A stretch of DNA of 34,735 bases from a virus, in the IMG/VR virus record IMGVR_UViG_3300047678_000541, positions 1 through 34,735 of that record; one strand, given 5' to 3'. This document shows, piece after piece, positions 1 to 7,772 of this stretch; positions within the stretch are counted from its first letter, which is position 1; the number at the start of each line of letters is the position of its first letter. The notes beneath the pieces were generated by a model. That model had not been told where the DNA came from and ran no database searches. It saw only the letters and a list, made by a program, of their open reading frames with translations. The position numbers were made by a program, and so were the translations under genes.

Positions 1-1
1 T

Positions 2-1243
2 AAAGATAATGCAAACAAAAAAACAAACCACCAAAACATTGGAGTTATAAAGCAGTCTAATTTATGTAATGAGATATATCAATACACAGATGAAAAAACA
101 ACTGCTATTTGTACACTATCTTCAATGGTGTTGAAAAATTTTGTTAATGATGATGGAGAATTTGATTTTAAATTATTGTTTGAAGAAACTAGAAAAGTAG
201 TTAGGGCTTTAAATAAAGTTATAGACATAAACGCATATTCAACAAAGAAAGGTGAAAAAGGCGGTCTAGAACAAAGAGCTATTGCTATCGGGACTCAAGG
301 ATTAGCTGATGTGTTCTATTTAATGGATTATGAATTTACTTCTAGTGAGGCAAGAGAATTAAATAAGAAAATATTTGAAACTATATATTACGCTTCTATA
401 ACTGAAAGTAATAACTTATGTAAGACAGGCGAATACAAACCATACAAACATTTCAAAGGTAGTCCAATGTCAAAAGGTATTTTCCAATTTGATATGTGGG
501 GATTAAAAGAAGAAGAGTTGTCTGGAATGTGGGATTGGAATTTATTAAAAGAAAGCGTTTCAGAACATGGAGTTTGTAATAGTTTAAATACTGCTCAAAT
601 GCCAGTTGCTTCTTCTGCTAAAATAACAGGATCATTTGAAATGACAGAACCAGCACATTCAGCTTTATTTAATAGAAGAGTTGTTGGTGGTGAAATTATG
701 ATTGTTAATAGATATCTTATTCATGATTTTGAAAAATTAGGAATTTGGTCTGAAGCATTAAAAAATGAAATTATTGTTAATGATGGCTCTATTCAAAATA
801 TAAACTTTAATAACCATTTAGATCCTGAAGAAAAAGGTTATGCTAAAAAAGTTAAGAGAGTTGAATTTTTAATTAAAAAATATAAGACCATATGGGAAAT
901 CTCTCAAAGAGAGTTAATTGATATGGCAGCAGATAGAGCTCCTTTTATAGATCAATCTCAGTCTATGAATATTTATATGAGCAATCCAACTCTTTCAAAA
1001 ATAACATCTAGCCATTTTCATGCATGGAAAAACGGTCTTAAAACATTATGTTATTACGTTAGAACTAGAGCTATTTCTACTGGAGCTAAACATCTTGCTT
1101 TTGATATGTCAGCTACAAATACTTTATCTTCTAAGGTGTCTGAAAATACAATAGTTTCAGAAAAGCCTGAGGAACCAAAAATAGAAGCTTTACCTCAAAA
1201 ACCAATAGATAGTCCTTTTGATTGTTTTGGTTGTTCTAGTTAA
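2..1243 (+). CDS. nrdA: Ribonucleoside-diphosphate reductase large subunit, class I (C-terminal part)
   Basis: Reduces ribonucleoside diphosphates to deoxy forms for phage DNA synthesis, together with a small radical subunit not seen here. The frame is open from the window edge, so the N-terminal half lies outside; 413 codons are visible. Visible residues 20-24 read NLCNE, matching the catalytic Asn/Cys/Glu triad of class I NrdA. Further on come RAPFIDQSQSMN and CYYVRT; the paired tyrosines of the latter are the radical-transfer pair in this family. The protein ends in FDCFGCSS, a CxxC tail like the C-terminal redox cysteines re-reduced by thioredoxin or glutaredoxin. The first ATG in the window (125) is internal and would remove the active site, so it is not the start. 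Family assignment is firm; class I rests on the YY pair and CxxC tail. Confidence 0.95.
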   Translation, partial: KDNANKKTNHQNIGVIKQSNLCNEIYQYTDEKTTAICTLSSMVLKNFVNDDGEFDFKLLFEETRKVVRALNKVIDINAYSTKKGEKGGLEQRAIAIGTQGLADVFYLMDYEFTSSEARELNKKIFETIYYASITESNNLCKTGEYKPYKHFKGSPMSKGIFQFDMWGLKEEELSGMWDWNLLKESVSEHGVCNSLNTAQMPVASSAKITGSFEMTEPAHSALFNRRVVGGEIMIVNRYLIHDFEKLGIWSEALKNEIIVNDGSIQNINFNNHLDPEEKGYAKKVKRVEFLIKKYKTIWEISQRELIDMAADRAPFIDQSQSMNIYMSNPTLSKITSSHFHAWKNGLKTLCYYVRTRAISTGAKHLAFDMSATNTLSSKVSENTIVSEKPEEPKIEALPQKPIDSPFDCFGCSS

Positions 1244-1296
1244 AAACATTTTGTTTTTTTTGTATCAATTATTAGATTTATAAAAAATAACAAATT

Positions 1297-1488
1297 ATGA
1301 GAAAACCAGAAAGTAAAAAGAAAAGAATTGCCTCTGCAAAAAGAGGTCTTAAAGGAACTTTAAGATTTAAATCTTCAAGGAAAAAAGTGGCCACCAAAAG
1401 AGCTGAAGCTCAAGAGCGTAAAAAGGCCCAAGATAGAAAAATTGCTAATTTAGTCGATCAATATATGCAGGCTAAAGCAGCAAAGTAA
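1297..1488 (+). CDS. Small, very basic protein of unknown function
   Basis: A 63-residue protein made almost entirely of Lys, Arg, Ala, Glu and Gln, with predicted continuous helix and many KK/RK pairs (KKKR, SSRKK, ERKKAQDRK). It has no recognisable domain. Size and charge suggest a nucleic-acid- or ribosome-binding peptide, but this is inference. It does not match bS21, the ribosomal protein most often carried by phages. A strong terminator follows directly, so it ends the nrdA-side transcription unit. No Shine-Dalgarno sequence precedes the ATG. Confidence 0.65.
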   Translation: MRKPESKKKRIASAKRGLKGTLRFKSSRKKVATKRAEAQERKKAQDRKIANLVDQYMQAKAAK

Positions 1489-1493
1489 TTTAA

Positions 1494-1530
1494 AATAAGC
1501 TCCTTTTTGGAGCTTATTTTTTGTTTTTTT
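1494..1530 (+). terminator. Rho-independent terminator
   Basis: A perfect 10-bp stem AATAAGCTCC/GGAGCTTATT with a TTTTT loop is followed by a T-rich tract. It ends transcription after the small basic protein. Confidence 0.9.
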
Positions 1531-1533
1531 GTA

Positions 1534-1542
1534 TATTTATAA
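1534..1542 (+). promoter_or_regulatory. TATTTATAA motif, candidate phage promoter
   Basis: TATTTATAA lies 15 bases before the GTG start at 1558 and right after a terminator, where a new promoter is expected. The same word recurs before other starts on both strands. Its role is inferred from position only. Confidence 0.4.
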
Positions 1543-1557
1543 TAAAACAACAAAATC

Positions 1558-1860
1558 GTGTCAAAAGAAGATTTAAAGAACAAAATTAAGCTTATAGAGC
1601 AAGCAGTAGATAACTTGGCATCAGCCCAAGAAAAGCCTACAAAGAAGCCTGTAAAGGTGGTTTTTGACAAAAGCTCTCCAAAGTCCTGGGATGTAGTATT
1701 CTCAGAAAGAGGATTTTTAATTGATAATACTAGGTTGTCTTTTGAAGAAATAAAAAACGCCTTATCTAAAGGCTACAACATTTCTTTAAACGGTGGCAAA
1801 GGGCTTGTATTGGACGCAGTAAAAATGCAGTCTATTATGAAGTACGAGGACTTGTTTTAA
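1558..1860 (+). CDS. Hypothetical protein, 100 residues
   Basis: Not recognised. The N-terminal 35 residues are Lys-rich and helical (KEDLKNKIKLIEQAV). The remainder is a compact alpha/beta-looking segment (SWDVVFSERGFLIDNTRLSFEEIKNALSKG) ending in KYEDLF. GTG is taken as start because it lies 15 bases after a promoter-like TATTTATAA and no ATG is in frame nearby. The gene is flanked by a terminator upstream and a hairpin downstream, so it is probably monocistronic. Confidence 0.6.
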   Translation: MSKEDLKNKIKLIEQAVDNLASAQEKPTKKPVKVVFDKSSPKSWDVVFSERGFLIDNTRLSFEEIKNALSKGYNISLNGGKGLVLDAVKMQSIMKYEDLF

Positions 1861-1873
1861 TGCTTAAAACGTC

Positions 1874-1903
1874 TTAAAAACAAGCTTTAAGAGGTGTTTT
1901 TAA
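1874..1903 (+). terminator. Hairpin, possible weak terminator
   Basis: A perfect 9-bp inverted repeat TTAAAAACA/TGTTTTTAA with a 12-base loop lies just after the 1558 gene. The stem is AT-rich and its 3' arm holds the T-run, so termination strength is doubtful. Confidence 0.4.
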
Positions 1904-1950
1904 AATGGTATTTGGAATAATGAAAGTGCTAATAGAAATAAAATAATGCT

Positions 1951-2145
1951 ATGAACAAAACGAATGAAAAACTGAGAATTAACGCTAAGACTAGACTGAA
2001 AGATTTATGTATTGAGAAGCCGAATGGCTTAATTAATTACCCAGGCGGATCCGCAGGGGGTAAGCAATCTAAAATGGTTTCCATTTTAAATTCCATAAAA
2101 AACGAAGTTATTATTACTAACATTGAACACTTTTTGGGTTTATAA
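1951..2145 (+). CDS. Hypothetical small protein, 64 residues
   Basis: Not recognised. It reads MNKTNEKLRINAKTRLKDLC at the N-terminus, then a short Gly-rich patch (NYPGGSAGGKQSK) and a hydrophobic end. No ribosome-binding site is visible and codon use is ordinary for the window. It fills an otherwise empty stretch between a hairpin and the promoter of the next gene, but could be a chance ORF. Confidence 0.35.
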   Translation: MNKTNEKLRINAKTRLKDLCIEKPNGLINYPGGSAGGKQSKMVSILNSIKNEVIITNIEHFLGL

Positions 2146-2150
2146 CTTTT

Positions 2151-2182
2151 TTTGTTATTAACTAAATAAATTTGTATTTTTG
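2151..2182 (+). promoter_or_regulatory. Bacteroidetes-type promoter (TTTG / TATTTTTG)
   Basis: TTTG at 2151-2154 and TATTTTTG at 2175-2182 are separated by 20 bases, matching the known Bacteroidetes -33/-7 consensus TTTG-N19-TAnnTTTG. It drives the gene at 2220 and probably the sigma-factor gene behind it. Confidence 0.65.
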
Positions 2183-2219
2183 TTTTTAGTCTTAAAACGA
2201 CTTTTAAAACTTATTTTAT

Positions 2220-2744
2220 ATGGATAATCAAATTAAAAAAACGCTGAATCAGGGCATACTTGGGAATAAATCCGAGAATCCTTATTTTGATTTAGTTAAT
2301 GGTAATCAAAACCCACCACAACAAGAAATTCCACAAGGAACACACTTGCAAGGAATCAACATTCAACCACAACAGCCTACAGATCATCAGGCTGCATTTG
2401 AAGAACAATTGAAACAAAGTAAAAATCAACCGCAACAACCACAACAACAACAAGACTATCAGCAGCAACAGCAAGATGGTACATTTGCTTTTGAGCATAA
2501 TGGTACGTATTGTAGAACAGGAACATTGGAGAATGGTTTTATTGAAACTGATTTACAAAGTTATAAAGAAAAAGGAACCGAAACTAGATTTGTGTCTTTT
2601 TCTGTGCTTAGTTTGTTGGATGAAAAACAAATAGAAGAAATAAAATCAAGGAACGGGGTGGCAAACCTAACCATGATTATGACTTCTGAAGAACAATTCA
2701 ATAGCTTCAAGAAATTTATAGCATCATTAAACTGGAACGATTAA
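2220..2744 (+). CDS. Gln/Pro-rich hypothetical protein
   Basis: 174 residues in two parts. Residues ~30-95 are low-complexity, dominated by Gln, Pro and Asn (runs such as PQQPQQQQ), and probably disordered. Residues ~95-174 look folded (GTYCRTGTLENGFIETDLQS, then FVSFSVLSLLDEKQIEEIKS). The pattern is a flexible tether plus a small C-terminal domain; I do not recognise the domain. It lies 21 bases upstream of the sigma-factor gene and probably shares its transcript. A role linked to transcription would be pure inference. Confidence 0.65.
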   Translation: MDNQIKKTLNQGILGNKSENPYFDLVNGNQNPPQQEIPQGTHLQGINIQPQQPTDHQAAFEEQLKQSKNQPQQPQQQQDYQQQQQDGTFAFEHNGTYCRTGTLENGFIETDLQSYKEKGTETRFVSFSVLSLLDEKQIEEIKSRNGVANLTMIMTSEEQFNSFKKFIASLNWND

Positions 2745-2765
2745 ACAAACAAACAAACATAGATT

Positions 2766-3653
2766 ATGGCAAAAGAAAACAACGAACAAAATGCAAGTGT
2801 AAGTGGAAGTAGCGTGTCGATGAGAAACTACCTTAAAGACCTCAGAAAATTAGAAACTTTATCAGGAACTCAACAAACAGAACTCGCAATCAAAGCAAAG
2901 GCAGGGGATCAAAAAGCTTTAGATGAATTAGTAAAATCAAATTTAAGATTCGTATTAAGCGTGGCAAAAGAATATTCTTGGTCAGGAATACCTATAGAAG
3001 AGTTAGCTAGTGAAGGTAATATTGGGTTAATAAAAGCGGTAAAAAAATTCGACGAAACAAGAGGTTTCAAATTTATTTCATATGCTGTATGGTGGATTAG
3101 ACAATCTATTATGCAATTAATATATGAAAATGGTCACACGGTTAGACTGCCAATAAACAAAATAAACAACATAGGCAAAATAAATAAAGCATCACAAAAA
3201 CTATTTCAAACATTAGACAGAGAACCAACTGTTGAAGAAATAAGTAAAATTGTAGATTTCAGCGAAGATGAAATAAAAACATCTCTCAAAGCATTTTCTA
3301 GTGTTGCTAGCAACATATCTTTAGAAGATAAAGTAAGAGACGAGTCTGAAACTGAAATAGGTCAGATGATAGCTGGAGAAACAATGGATGATATTGATGT
3401 TAAAACAAATGTAAACTCCTTGAATGAAGAATTGAATTGGGCCATGGAAGGCTTAACTGACAGAGAGAATAAAATATTGAATATGTATTTTGGCTTGAAC
3501 GGTTATCATGAAATGAGCTTAAAAGAAATAGGTGAAGAACTAGACTTAACAAACGAAAGAGTTAGACAAGTAAAAGAGTTTGCTCTTAAGAAATTAAGAA
3601 TGTTTGGTAAGAGTTCTAAATTGAAAGAATTTTTAAATTGTAAATTATCGTAA
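2766..3653 (+). CDS. RpoD-like sigma-70 factor
   Basis: Directs RNA polymerase to promoters. At 295 residues it contains sigma regions 1.2 to 4. Residues 19-60 carry region 1.2/2.1 (MRNYLKDLRK, KSNLRFVLSVAKEY). Residues 76-115 hold regions 2.2-2.4 with the hallmark GLIKAVKKFDETRGFKFISY and AVWWIRQSI. Region 3 follows (HTVRLPINKINNIGKINKAS), then a C-terminal helix-turn-helix (SLKEIGEELDLTNERVRQVK) for the -35/-33 element. It resembles the short Bacteroidetes primary sigma factor more than T4 gp55-type late factors. I infer that it redirects host polymerase to phage promoters; the recurrent TATTTATAA motif is a candidate target. It lies in a run of closely spaced genes (2.2-6.5 kb). Confidence 0.92.
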   Translation: MAKENNEQNASVSGSSVSMRNYLKDLRKLETLSGTQQTELAIKAKAGDQKALDELVKSNLRFVLSVAKEYSWSGIPIEELASEGNIGLIKAVKKFDETRGFKFISYAVWWIRQSIMQLIYENGHTVRLPINKINNIGKINKASQKLFQTLDREPTVEEISKIVDFSEDEIKTSLKAFSSVASNISLEDKVRDESETEIGQMIAGETMDDIDVKTNVNSLNEELNWAMEGLTDRENKILNMYFGLNGYHEMSLKEIGEELDLTNERVRQVKEFALKKLRMFGKSSKLKEFLNCKLS

Positions 3654-3654
3654 T

Positions 3655-3930
3655 ATGGCACAAATTGATAGTATATTGGTTGGCATGGAATCTTTTGTAA
3701 ACAATGCAGAAGTTGTAAAAGGAATAGTTGTAGACAGAATGAAAATTGAAGGTTTGATTACTGAGGATCAGGCAAAAGAGTTCTCCGAAAAATGGCAAGT
3801 AATAATCATAAAAAGAAAGTGGTATAAAAAGTGGTGGAAAAAATACTTTGATAACGACGCTGATGATGATGGTACTCTTGATAAAGAAGGGAATAGTTAC
3901 CAATATAAATTAGTAAAATTTGAAGATTAA
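3655..3930 (+). CDS. Hypothetical protein, 91 residues
   Basis: Not recognised. It has an N-terminal helical part with a short ELxxxG-like segment (GLITEDQAKEFSEKW), a strongly basic aromatic stretch (IIIKRKWYKKWWKKYF) and an acidic DNDADDDGTLD segment. The basic Trp-rich patch could bind nucleic acid or membrane; this is inference. It starts one base after the sigma-factor stop, so it is translationally coupled. Confidence 0.65.
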   Translation: MAQIDSILVGMESFVNNAEVVKGIVVDRMKIEGLITEDQAKEFSEKWQVIIIKRKWYKKWWKKYFDNDADDDGTLDKEGNSYQYKLVKFED

Positions 3931-3931
3931 T

Positions 3932-4195
3932 ATGAAAATAAAATATTACAATCTCAAAACAGAAAAACAAATGCATGATAGTCATTCGATAGATGCAGGC
4001 CAAAAGCTCGCTCTGTTGAAAGAAGAAGATGGCTTGTTTTTGTTTGAAACAGAAGATGACACTGAAATAAAGAGAGTATTCTGGGCCAAACCTAATGAGG
4101 TCGATTTTTTAGAAGAATTAGAAAAAGAACTAACAGAACAAGAACAAAAAGAAAGAGAAATAATAATAAGTGGAAATTTTTTAACTTTGATATAA
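3932..4195 (+). CDS. Hypothetical protein, 87 residues
   Basis: Not recognised. Its beta-rich first half (KIKYYNLKTEKQ, GLFLFETEDDTEIKRVFWA) is followed by an acidic helix (FLEELEKELTEQEQKERE). The ATG at 3932 is chosen because it follows the previous stop by one base; a TTG 12 bases upstream is in frame but would overlap the previous gene. The next gene begins one base after its stop. Confidence 0.65.
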   Translation: MKIKYYNLKTEKQMHDSHSIDAGQKLALLKEEDGLFLFETEDDTEIKRVFWAKPNEVDFLEELEKELTEQEQKEREIIISGNFLTLI

Positions 4196-4196
4196 T

Positions 4197-5045
4197 ATGG
4201 AAAACAAACTAAACATTAAAACAGACAAGCCTATTGCTTTTTTAAAACTAAAAACAACTGGGTTAAATTTCGTAAGCGACAGGATCGTTGAAATTTCAAT
4301 TGTAAAACTAGGGCTAGACGGATCTCAAAAATCTGGTACTAGAATGGTAAATCCTGAAATACCAATGTCAGAAGAAGTAATTAAGATTAACAATATAACA
4401 AACGAAATGGTTGCAGGCCAACCAACATTCAAAGAGATTGGTGAGAAAATGCTAAAATTCACAGAAGGATGTGATTTCGCAGGTTTCAATGTGAATTTTG
4501 ATTTAAGATTTTTAATTGAAGAATGCAATAGATGCGGATTTGAATTTAATATGATTGGCAAAAAAGTTATCGATCTTATGGAAATGTATCACTCTATGGA
4601 GCCTAGAGATTTTAAAACAGCAATTAATTTTTATTGCGGAGAAGTTATTGATAAAAAAGAAGTGTTAACATCTGAAGATATTAACAATAAAGGTGTAAAA
4701 TTATTGTCTAGCATGGTAAATAAATACAATGATAAAACATTTGAAACCAAAGAAGGTGTTGTTGAAAAAGTAGATAACAACATAGAAACGCTTAATAGAT
4801 TATTCAATAAAAACAACGGTTCTTTAGATAGCGCAGGATTTATAAAATTGAATGCGGGTGGAAGACCAATATTTACAAGAGGTAAGTGTGAAGGAGCTTT
4901 GGTATCAGATACTTTATTGTCAGATAAATCTTATTATGATTTCTTAACTATAAAATCAGATCTTCCTGCAGATACAAAATCTGTAATCAGAAAGATTTAT
5001 GCAAAGGCAGATGCTGCTAGTAAAAAAACCCCTCAACAAGCTTAG
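4197..5045 (+). CDS. DnaQ-like exonuclease-fold protein with degenerate active site
   Basis: The fold is that of DEDD 3'-5' exonucleases. Residues 11-170 align motif by motif with Bacteroidetes DnaQ-like proteins, including DRIVEISIVKL and the C-terminal block with a YYDFL core that those proteins carry. Motif Exo I, normally FxDxETTG, reads FLKLKTTG: both metal-binding acids are Lys (K17, K19). Exo II (FNVNFDLRFL) keeps D102. Exo III, normally HxxxxD, reads VLTSEDINNKG around residues 156-165, with His and Asp lost. Three catalytic positions are therefore missing and the protein should not cleave DNA. It probably binds DNA or a replication partner. It sits 7 bases upstream of the helicase gene, in the same operon as the sigma factor. 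It ends in TAG, a rare stop here. Confidence 0.85.
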   Translation: MENKLNIKTDKPIAFLKLKTTGLNFVSDRIVEISIVKLGLDGSQKSGTRMVNPEIPMSEEVIKINNITNEMVAGQPTFKEIGEKMLKFTEGCDFAGFNVNFDLRFLIEECNRCGFEFNMIGKKVIDLMEMYHSMEPRDFKTAINFYCGEVIDKKEVLTSEDINNKGVKLLSSMVNKYNDKTFETKEGVVEKVDNNIETLNRLFNKNNGSLDSAGFIKLNAGGRPIFTRGKCEGALVSDTLLSDKSYYDFLTIKSDLPADTKSVIRKIYAKADAASKKTPQQA

Positions 5046-5052
5046 TTAATTA

Positions 5053-6528
5053 ATGGCAAAAAGAAGAATAGTAAAGAAACCTGTAGTTTCTCAGTTAGAT
5101 ATATTGTCTGAAATTGACAGACAGTCTTATACTCCAGAACAAAGACAGTTTGTAGAATATCAAGGCGAAGAGTCTGTTATATTAGCTGCAACTGCTGGAG
5201 CTGGTAAAACCTATTCATGCGTTCAGAGATTAAAAGAATTATTAGTAAGAGGTGTTGATCCGAAGAAGATTATATTTTTCAGCTTTACAAAAGCCGCAAC
5301 AGAAGAGCTTCAAAACAGAGTTGGCAATAAAGATATAAGAATTACAACTATTCACGCTTTTTGTTATAATGTTCTTGCTAGTACAGGAAAGTTTAAAAAC
5401 ATTGCTACGTTTTATGATTTCATAGATTGGTTCAAAGAAAAATATAAACCAAATCAATACGCAGATAAAGATTCAAAACAGTTTTATTACGATACGATTT
5501 CTGCATTATACGAAGAGTCTGATTATTTTTCATCCGCCATATCAGCTTTTAAATTGCAATCGGCTGATGGTATAAAATCACCTCTCCCCCAGTATATAAA
5601 CGAATATGGCTCTTTTTTAAGAGAAAAGAAGTCGAGAGATTTTTGTGACATGCTTGTGGAAGTTAGAGATATGTTCAAAGAGGATAAGTGGCTTAAGATG
5701 TTTAGAAACAAGTATGATTACATATTCGTTGATGAGTACCAAGATACAAGTACAATCCAGCTTCAGATATTATTAGCCTTAAACGCAAAGTATTATTATC
5801 TAATCGGAGACCGCAATCAAAGCATTTATGGTTATTCAGGCGCTAATTGTTCTATACTTGAGTCTATGATTAAAGACAGAAGAAAAACAACCGAACTAAG
5901 TCTTTCTGTTAATTTTAGAAGCGATCAGAATATAGTGGAAAATTCTAATAAGTTTTCTTCACTAAAGGCTATAGCAAACAGTAAGGAAGATGGTTATGTG
6001 GATGATAAGCTGATTTTAAAATTGGACGATCTAGTGGATATTTTAAAAGAACCAGAGCAGGTCGCTATATTAGTTAGAACAAATGATGTTATAAAGAAGC
6101 TAGAAAGACAAATGCTGAAAAGGCAAGTTCCTATGAAGTATTTTAATTTCATTACTCAGACAGATATAAAGAATTTCAGAAAAGGAGAAATTACTGATGC
6201 TTTAAAAAATAAGCTTTCTAGAGTTAAAGATTATTTTGAAGATAATGAAGCTTTAATATCTTTTATAGAACAACACCAGGACTCAAATAAATTCATTACA
6301 ACGATACATAAGAGTAAAGGTAGAGAATTCGACACCTGTGTTGTTGTTAATTCAATAGCGCCTGAATTATTGGAAAAAAACCCCAATTACAGCAAACTAA
6401 CAAAGAAGCAGGTTGAGGCAATAAGTTTTGATCCGACGGACGATTTTGATGTGGAGCCTAGAAATATTCATTATGTGGCTGTCTCAAGAAGTAAACACAA
6501 ACTATATTTTATGGTTTATATGATTTAA
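5053..6528 (+). CDS. UvrD/Rep-family superfamily 1 DNA helicase
   Basis: ATP-driven 3'-5' helicase for replication or recombination. Motifs in order: Q-motif region (YTPEQRQFVEY); Walker A ATAGAGKT (46-53); Ia FFSFTKAATEEL; II FVDEYQDTS (~225-233); III LIGDRNQSIYGYSGA; IV LSVNFRSDQNIV; V ITTIHKSKGREFD (~416-428); VI YVAVSRSKHKLY (~473-484). At 491 residues it is shorter than UvrD or Rep (about 670-720), mainly through reduced 1B/2B subdomains. It is coupled to the exonuclease-fold gene upstream, so the two products may act together. Confidence 0.93.
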   Translation: MAKRRIVKKPVVSQLDILSEIDRQSYTPEQRQFVEYQGEESVILAATAGAGKTYSCVQRLKELLVRGVDPKKIIFFSFTKAATEELQNRVGNKDIRITTIHAFCYNVLASTGKFKNIATFYDFIDWFKEKYKPNQYADKDSKQFYYDTISALYEESDYFSSAISAFKLQSADGIKSPLPQYINEYGSFLREKKSRDFCDMLVEVRDMFKEDKWLKMFRNKYDYIFVDEYQDTSTIQLQILLALNAKYYYLIGDRNQSIYGYSGANCSILESMIKDRRKTTELSLSVNFRSDQNIVENSNKFSSLKAIANSKEDGYVDDKLILKLDDLVDILKEPEQVAILVRTNDVIKKLERQMLKRQVPMKYFNFITQTDIKNFRKGEITDALKNKLSRVKDYFEDNEALISFIEQHQDSNKFITTIHKSKGREFDTCVVVNSIAPELLEKNPNYSKLTKKQVEAISFDPTDDFDVEPRNIHYVAVSRSKHKLYFMVYMI

Positions 6529-6579
6529 TTTTTTGAATCCAAGTCATGTTTTATTATATTGTTTCATAATTTAAACAAT

Positions 6580-7002
6580 ATGAAAAAAACATTAAAACAA
6601 TTAGAAAACGGAATTGAAGTGTTTCTGGGCGGAACAACAAATGAAAGCAATTGGAGAGACATTCTAATGCCTAAATTAGAAATAGACTACTTTAATCCTG
6701 TTGTAAAAGACTGGAATGAAGAAGCTCAAAAGAAAGAAATTGAAAAGCGTGAAAGCTGTGACTTTGTTTTGTATGTAATAACTCCAAAAATGATGGGAGT
6801 ATATTCTATAGCAGAAGTTGTAGATGATTCAAACAAGAGGCCTAAAAAGACTTTATTTTGCGTTCTAGAAAAGGATGATGATAAAGAGTTTAATAAACAC
6901 CAAATTAAGTCTTTGGAAATGACTAAAAAAATGGTAAAAGATAATGGGGCTGTAGTATTTGATAGTTTAGATGAAATTGCTGATTTTTTAAACAAAATAT
7001 AA
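6580..7002 (+). CDS. Nucleoside 2-deoxyribosyltransferase-like protein
   Basis: Family members exchange or hydrolyse the N-glycosidic bond of (deoxy)nucleosides; related folds handle nucleotide signals. Residues 10-30 read EVFLGGTTNESNWRDILMPK, the family's GG(x)nW start. DYFNPVVKDW and RESCDFVLYVITPKMMGVYS follow, the latter with the usual acidic residue and the 'YxI/Vxxx' middle. It ends with a DSLDEIADFL helix. 140 residues is normal for the stand-alone form. The ATG at 6580 is chosen over a TTG 21 bases upstream. The likely role is nucleotide salvage, fitting the Nudix neighbour. Confidence 0.75.
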   Translation: MKKTLKQLENGIEVFLGGTTNESNWRDILMPKLEIDYFNPVVKDWNEEAQKKEIEKRESCDFVLYVITPKMMGVYSIAEVVDDSNKRPKKTLFCVLEKDDDKEFNKHQIKSLEMTKKMVKDNGAVVFDSLDEIADFLNKI

Positions 7003-7022
7003 AGTTCATTCTTTTTTGCTCC

Positions 7023-7031
7023 TATTTATTA
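7023..7031 (+). promoter_or_regulatory. TATTTATTA motif before Nudix gene
   Basis: One-base variant of the recurrent TATTTATAA motif, 4 bases before the ATG at 7036. The short spacing makes a promoter role less certain than for other copies. Confidence 0.25.
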
Positions 7032-7035
7032 AAGA

Positions 7036-7479
7036 ATGAAAACGGAGAAATTGATAGCCGCAGGTGTCCTGCCAATTTGTAAATCAACGGGAAGAATTAT
7101 GTTGATCAGAAGAGGACAACATCAGTCACAGCCTGGAACATGGGCTTCATTTGGCGGTAAGTTTGAAACTGGGGATGATAGAAATCCTAAAGATACAGCA
7201 ATAAGAGAATTTACAGAAGAAAGTGGTTATAAAGGAAAGTTTAAAATTTCTAGTGGGCCATTAGATGTTGCTGAAACAAATCATTTAGTATTTTATACTT
7301 ATCTTGGATTGTTTGATACTGAATTTGTTCCTGATTTAGGCCCATCAGAAGAAGCTTCTGATTATGGGTGGTTTTATTTAAATGAATTTCCAAGTGAATT
7401 ACACAAAGGTGTAGGAGAGATGTTTAAGCTACACAAAAAAACTCTTGAAAATATTATTTGTTTTTACCAAAATAAATAA
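7036..7479 (+). CDS. Nudix hydrolase
   Basis: Hydrolyses a nucleoside diphosphate linked to another group. The Nudix box is clear at residues ~35-60: GGKFETGDDRNPKDTAIREF followed by TEESGY. It has the REF-EE-SG core, but the usual GE is GDD and there is one extra residue before the RE; both are tolerated variants in phage Nudix proteins. LIRRGQHQSQPGTWASFGG precedes it. The 147-residue length is typical. The substrate cannot be read from sequence (dNTP, ADP-ribose, NAD or Ap4A are options). It lies close behind the deoxyribosyltransferase-like gene. Confidence 0.88.
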   Translation: MKTEKLIAAGVLPICKSTGRIMLIRRGQHQSQPGTWASFGGKFETGDDRNPKDTAIREFTEESGYKGKFKISSGPLDVAETNHLVFYTYLGLFDTEFVPDLGPSEEASDYGWFYLNEFPSELHKGVGEMFKLHKKTLENIICFYQNK

Positions 7480-7487
7480 TATATTTG
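7457..7487 (+). promoter_or_regulatory. Consensus Bacteroidetes promoter giving a probable leaderless mRNA
   Basis: TTTG at 7457-7460, exactly 19 bases, then TATATTTG at 7480-7487. This is a perfect match to the -33/-7 consensus. The ATG at 7491 is 4 bases behind the -7 box, so transcription should begin at or near the start codon. Confidence 0.7.
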
Positions 7488-7490
7488 TTC

Positions 7491-7739
7491 ATGAGCAATG
7501 ATAAAGAATTTTACAAGCAAATTGATTTTATATTTGAAAGCTATCTTTCTGCAAGGAAAGATGGGCTTAAGATAAGAGTTAGAGATATTTCTAAAAATAA
7601 AATATTAGAAGATTCAGATATGAATTACTCTAAAGTTTTATTTGATGCCGATCTTAATATATACAAAATAGATAAAGATGGATCTGCTATTATAGTGGAC
7701 AATCAAAATTTCGAAACAATAGTTCTAAGAAAAGAATAA
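7491..7739 (+). CDS. Hypothetical protein, 82 residues
   Basis: Not recognised. An N-terminal helix (DKEFYKQIDFIFESYLSARK) is followed by beta strands (LKIRVRDISKNKIL, NIYKIDKDGSAIIVDNQNF). It has no signal peptide or membrane segment. The ATG at 7491 is preferred to an in-frame TTG at 7485 that lies inside the -7 box. A bidirectional terminator separates it from the convergent gene. Confidence 0.6.
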   Translation: MSNDKEFYKQIDFIFESYLSARKDGLKIRVRDISKNKILEDSDMNYSKVLFDADLNIYKIDKDGSAIIVDNQNFETIVLRKE

Positions 7740-7740
7740 C

Positions 7741-7772
7741 AAAAAACCCCTGAAATTCAGGGGTTTTGTTTT
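7741..7772. terminator. Bidirectional rho-independent terminator
   Basis: CCCCTGAA/TTCAGGGG stem (7747-7763) is flanked by an A-run upstream and T-runs downstream, between convergent genes. It can serve both strands. Confidence 0.9.

Noticed and set aside
1297-1488. Ribosomal protein bS21
   Set aside because: Small and basic like phage bS21, but the typical bS21 sequence pattern is missing; kept as unknown.
2400-2480. CAA-repeat as a regulatory tandem repeat
   Set aside because: It is simply the coding sequence of the Gln-rich linker in the 2220 gene.
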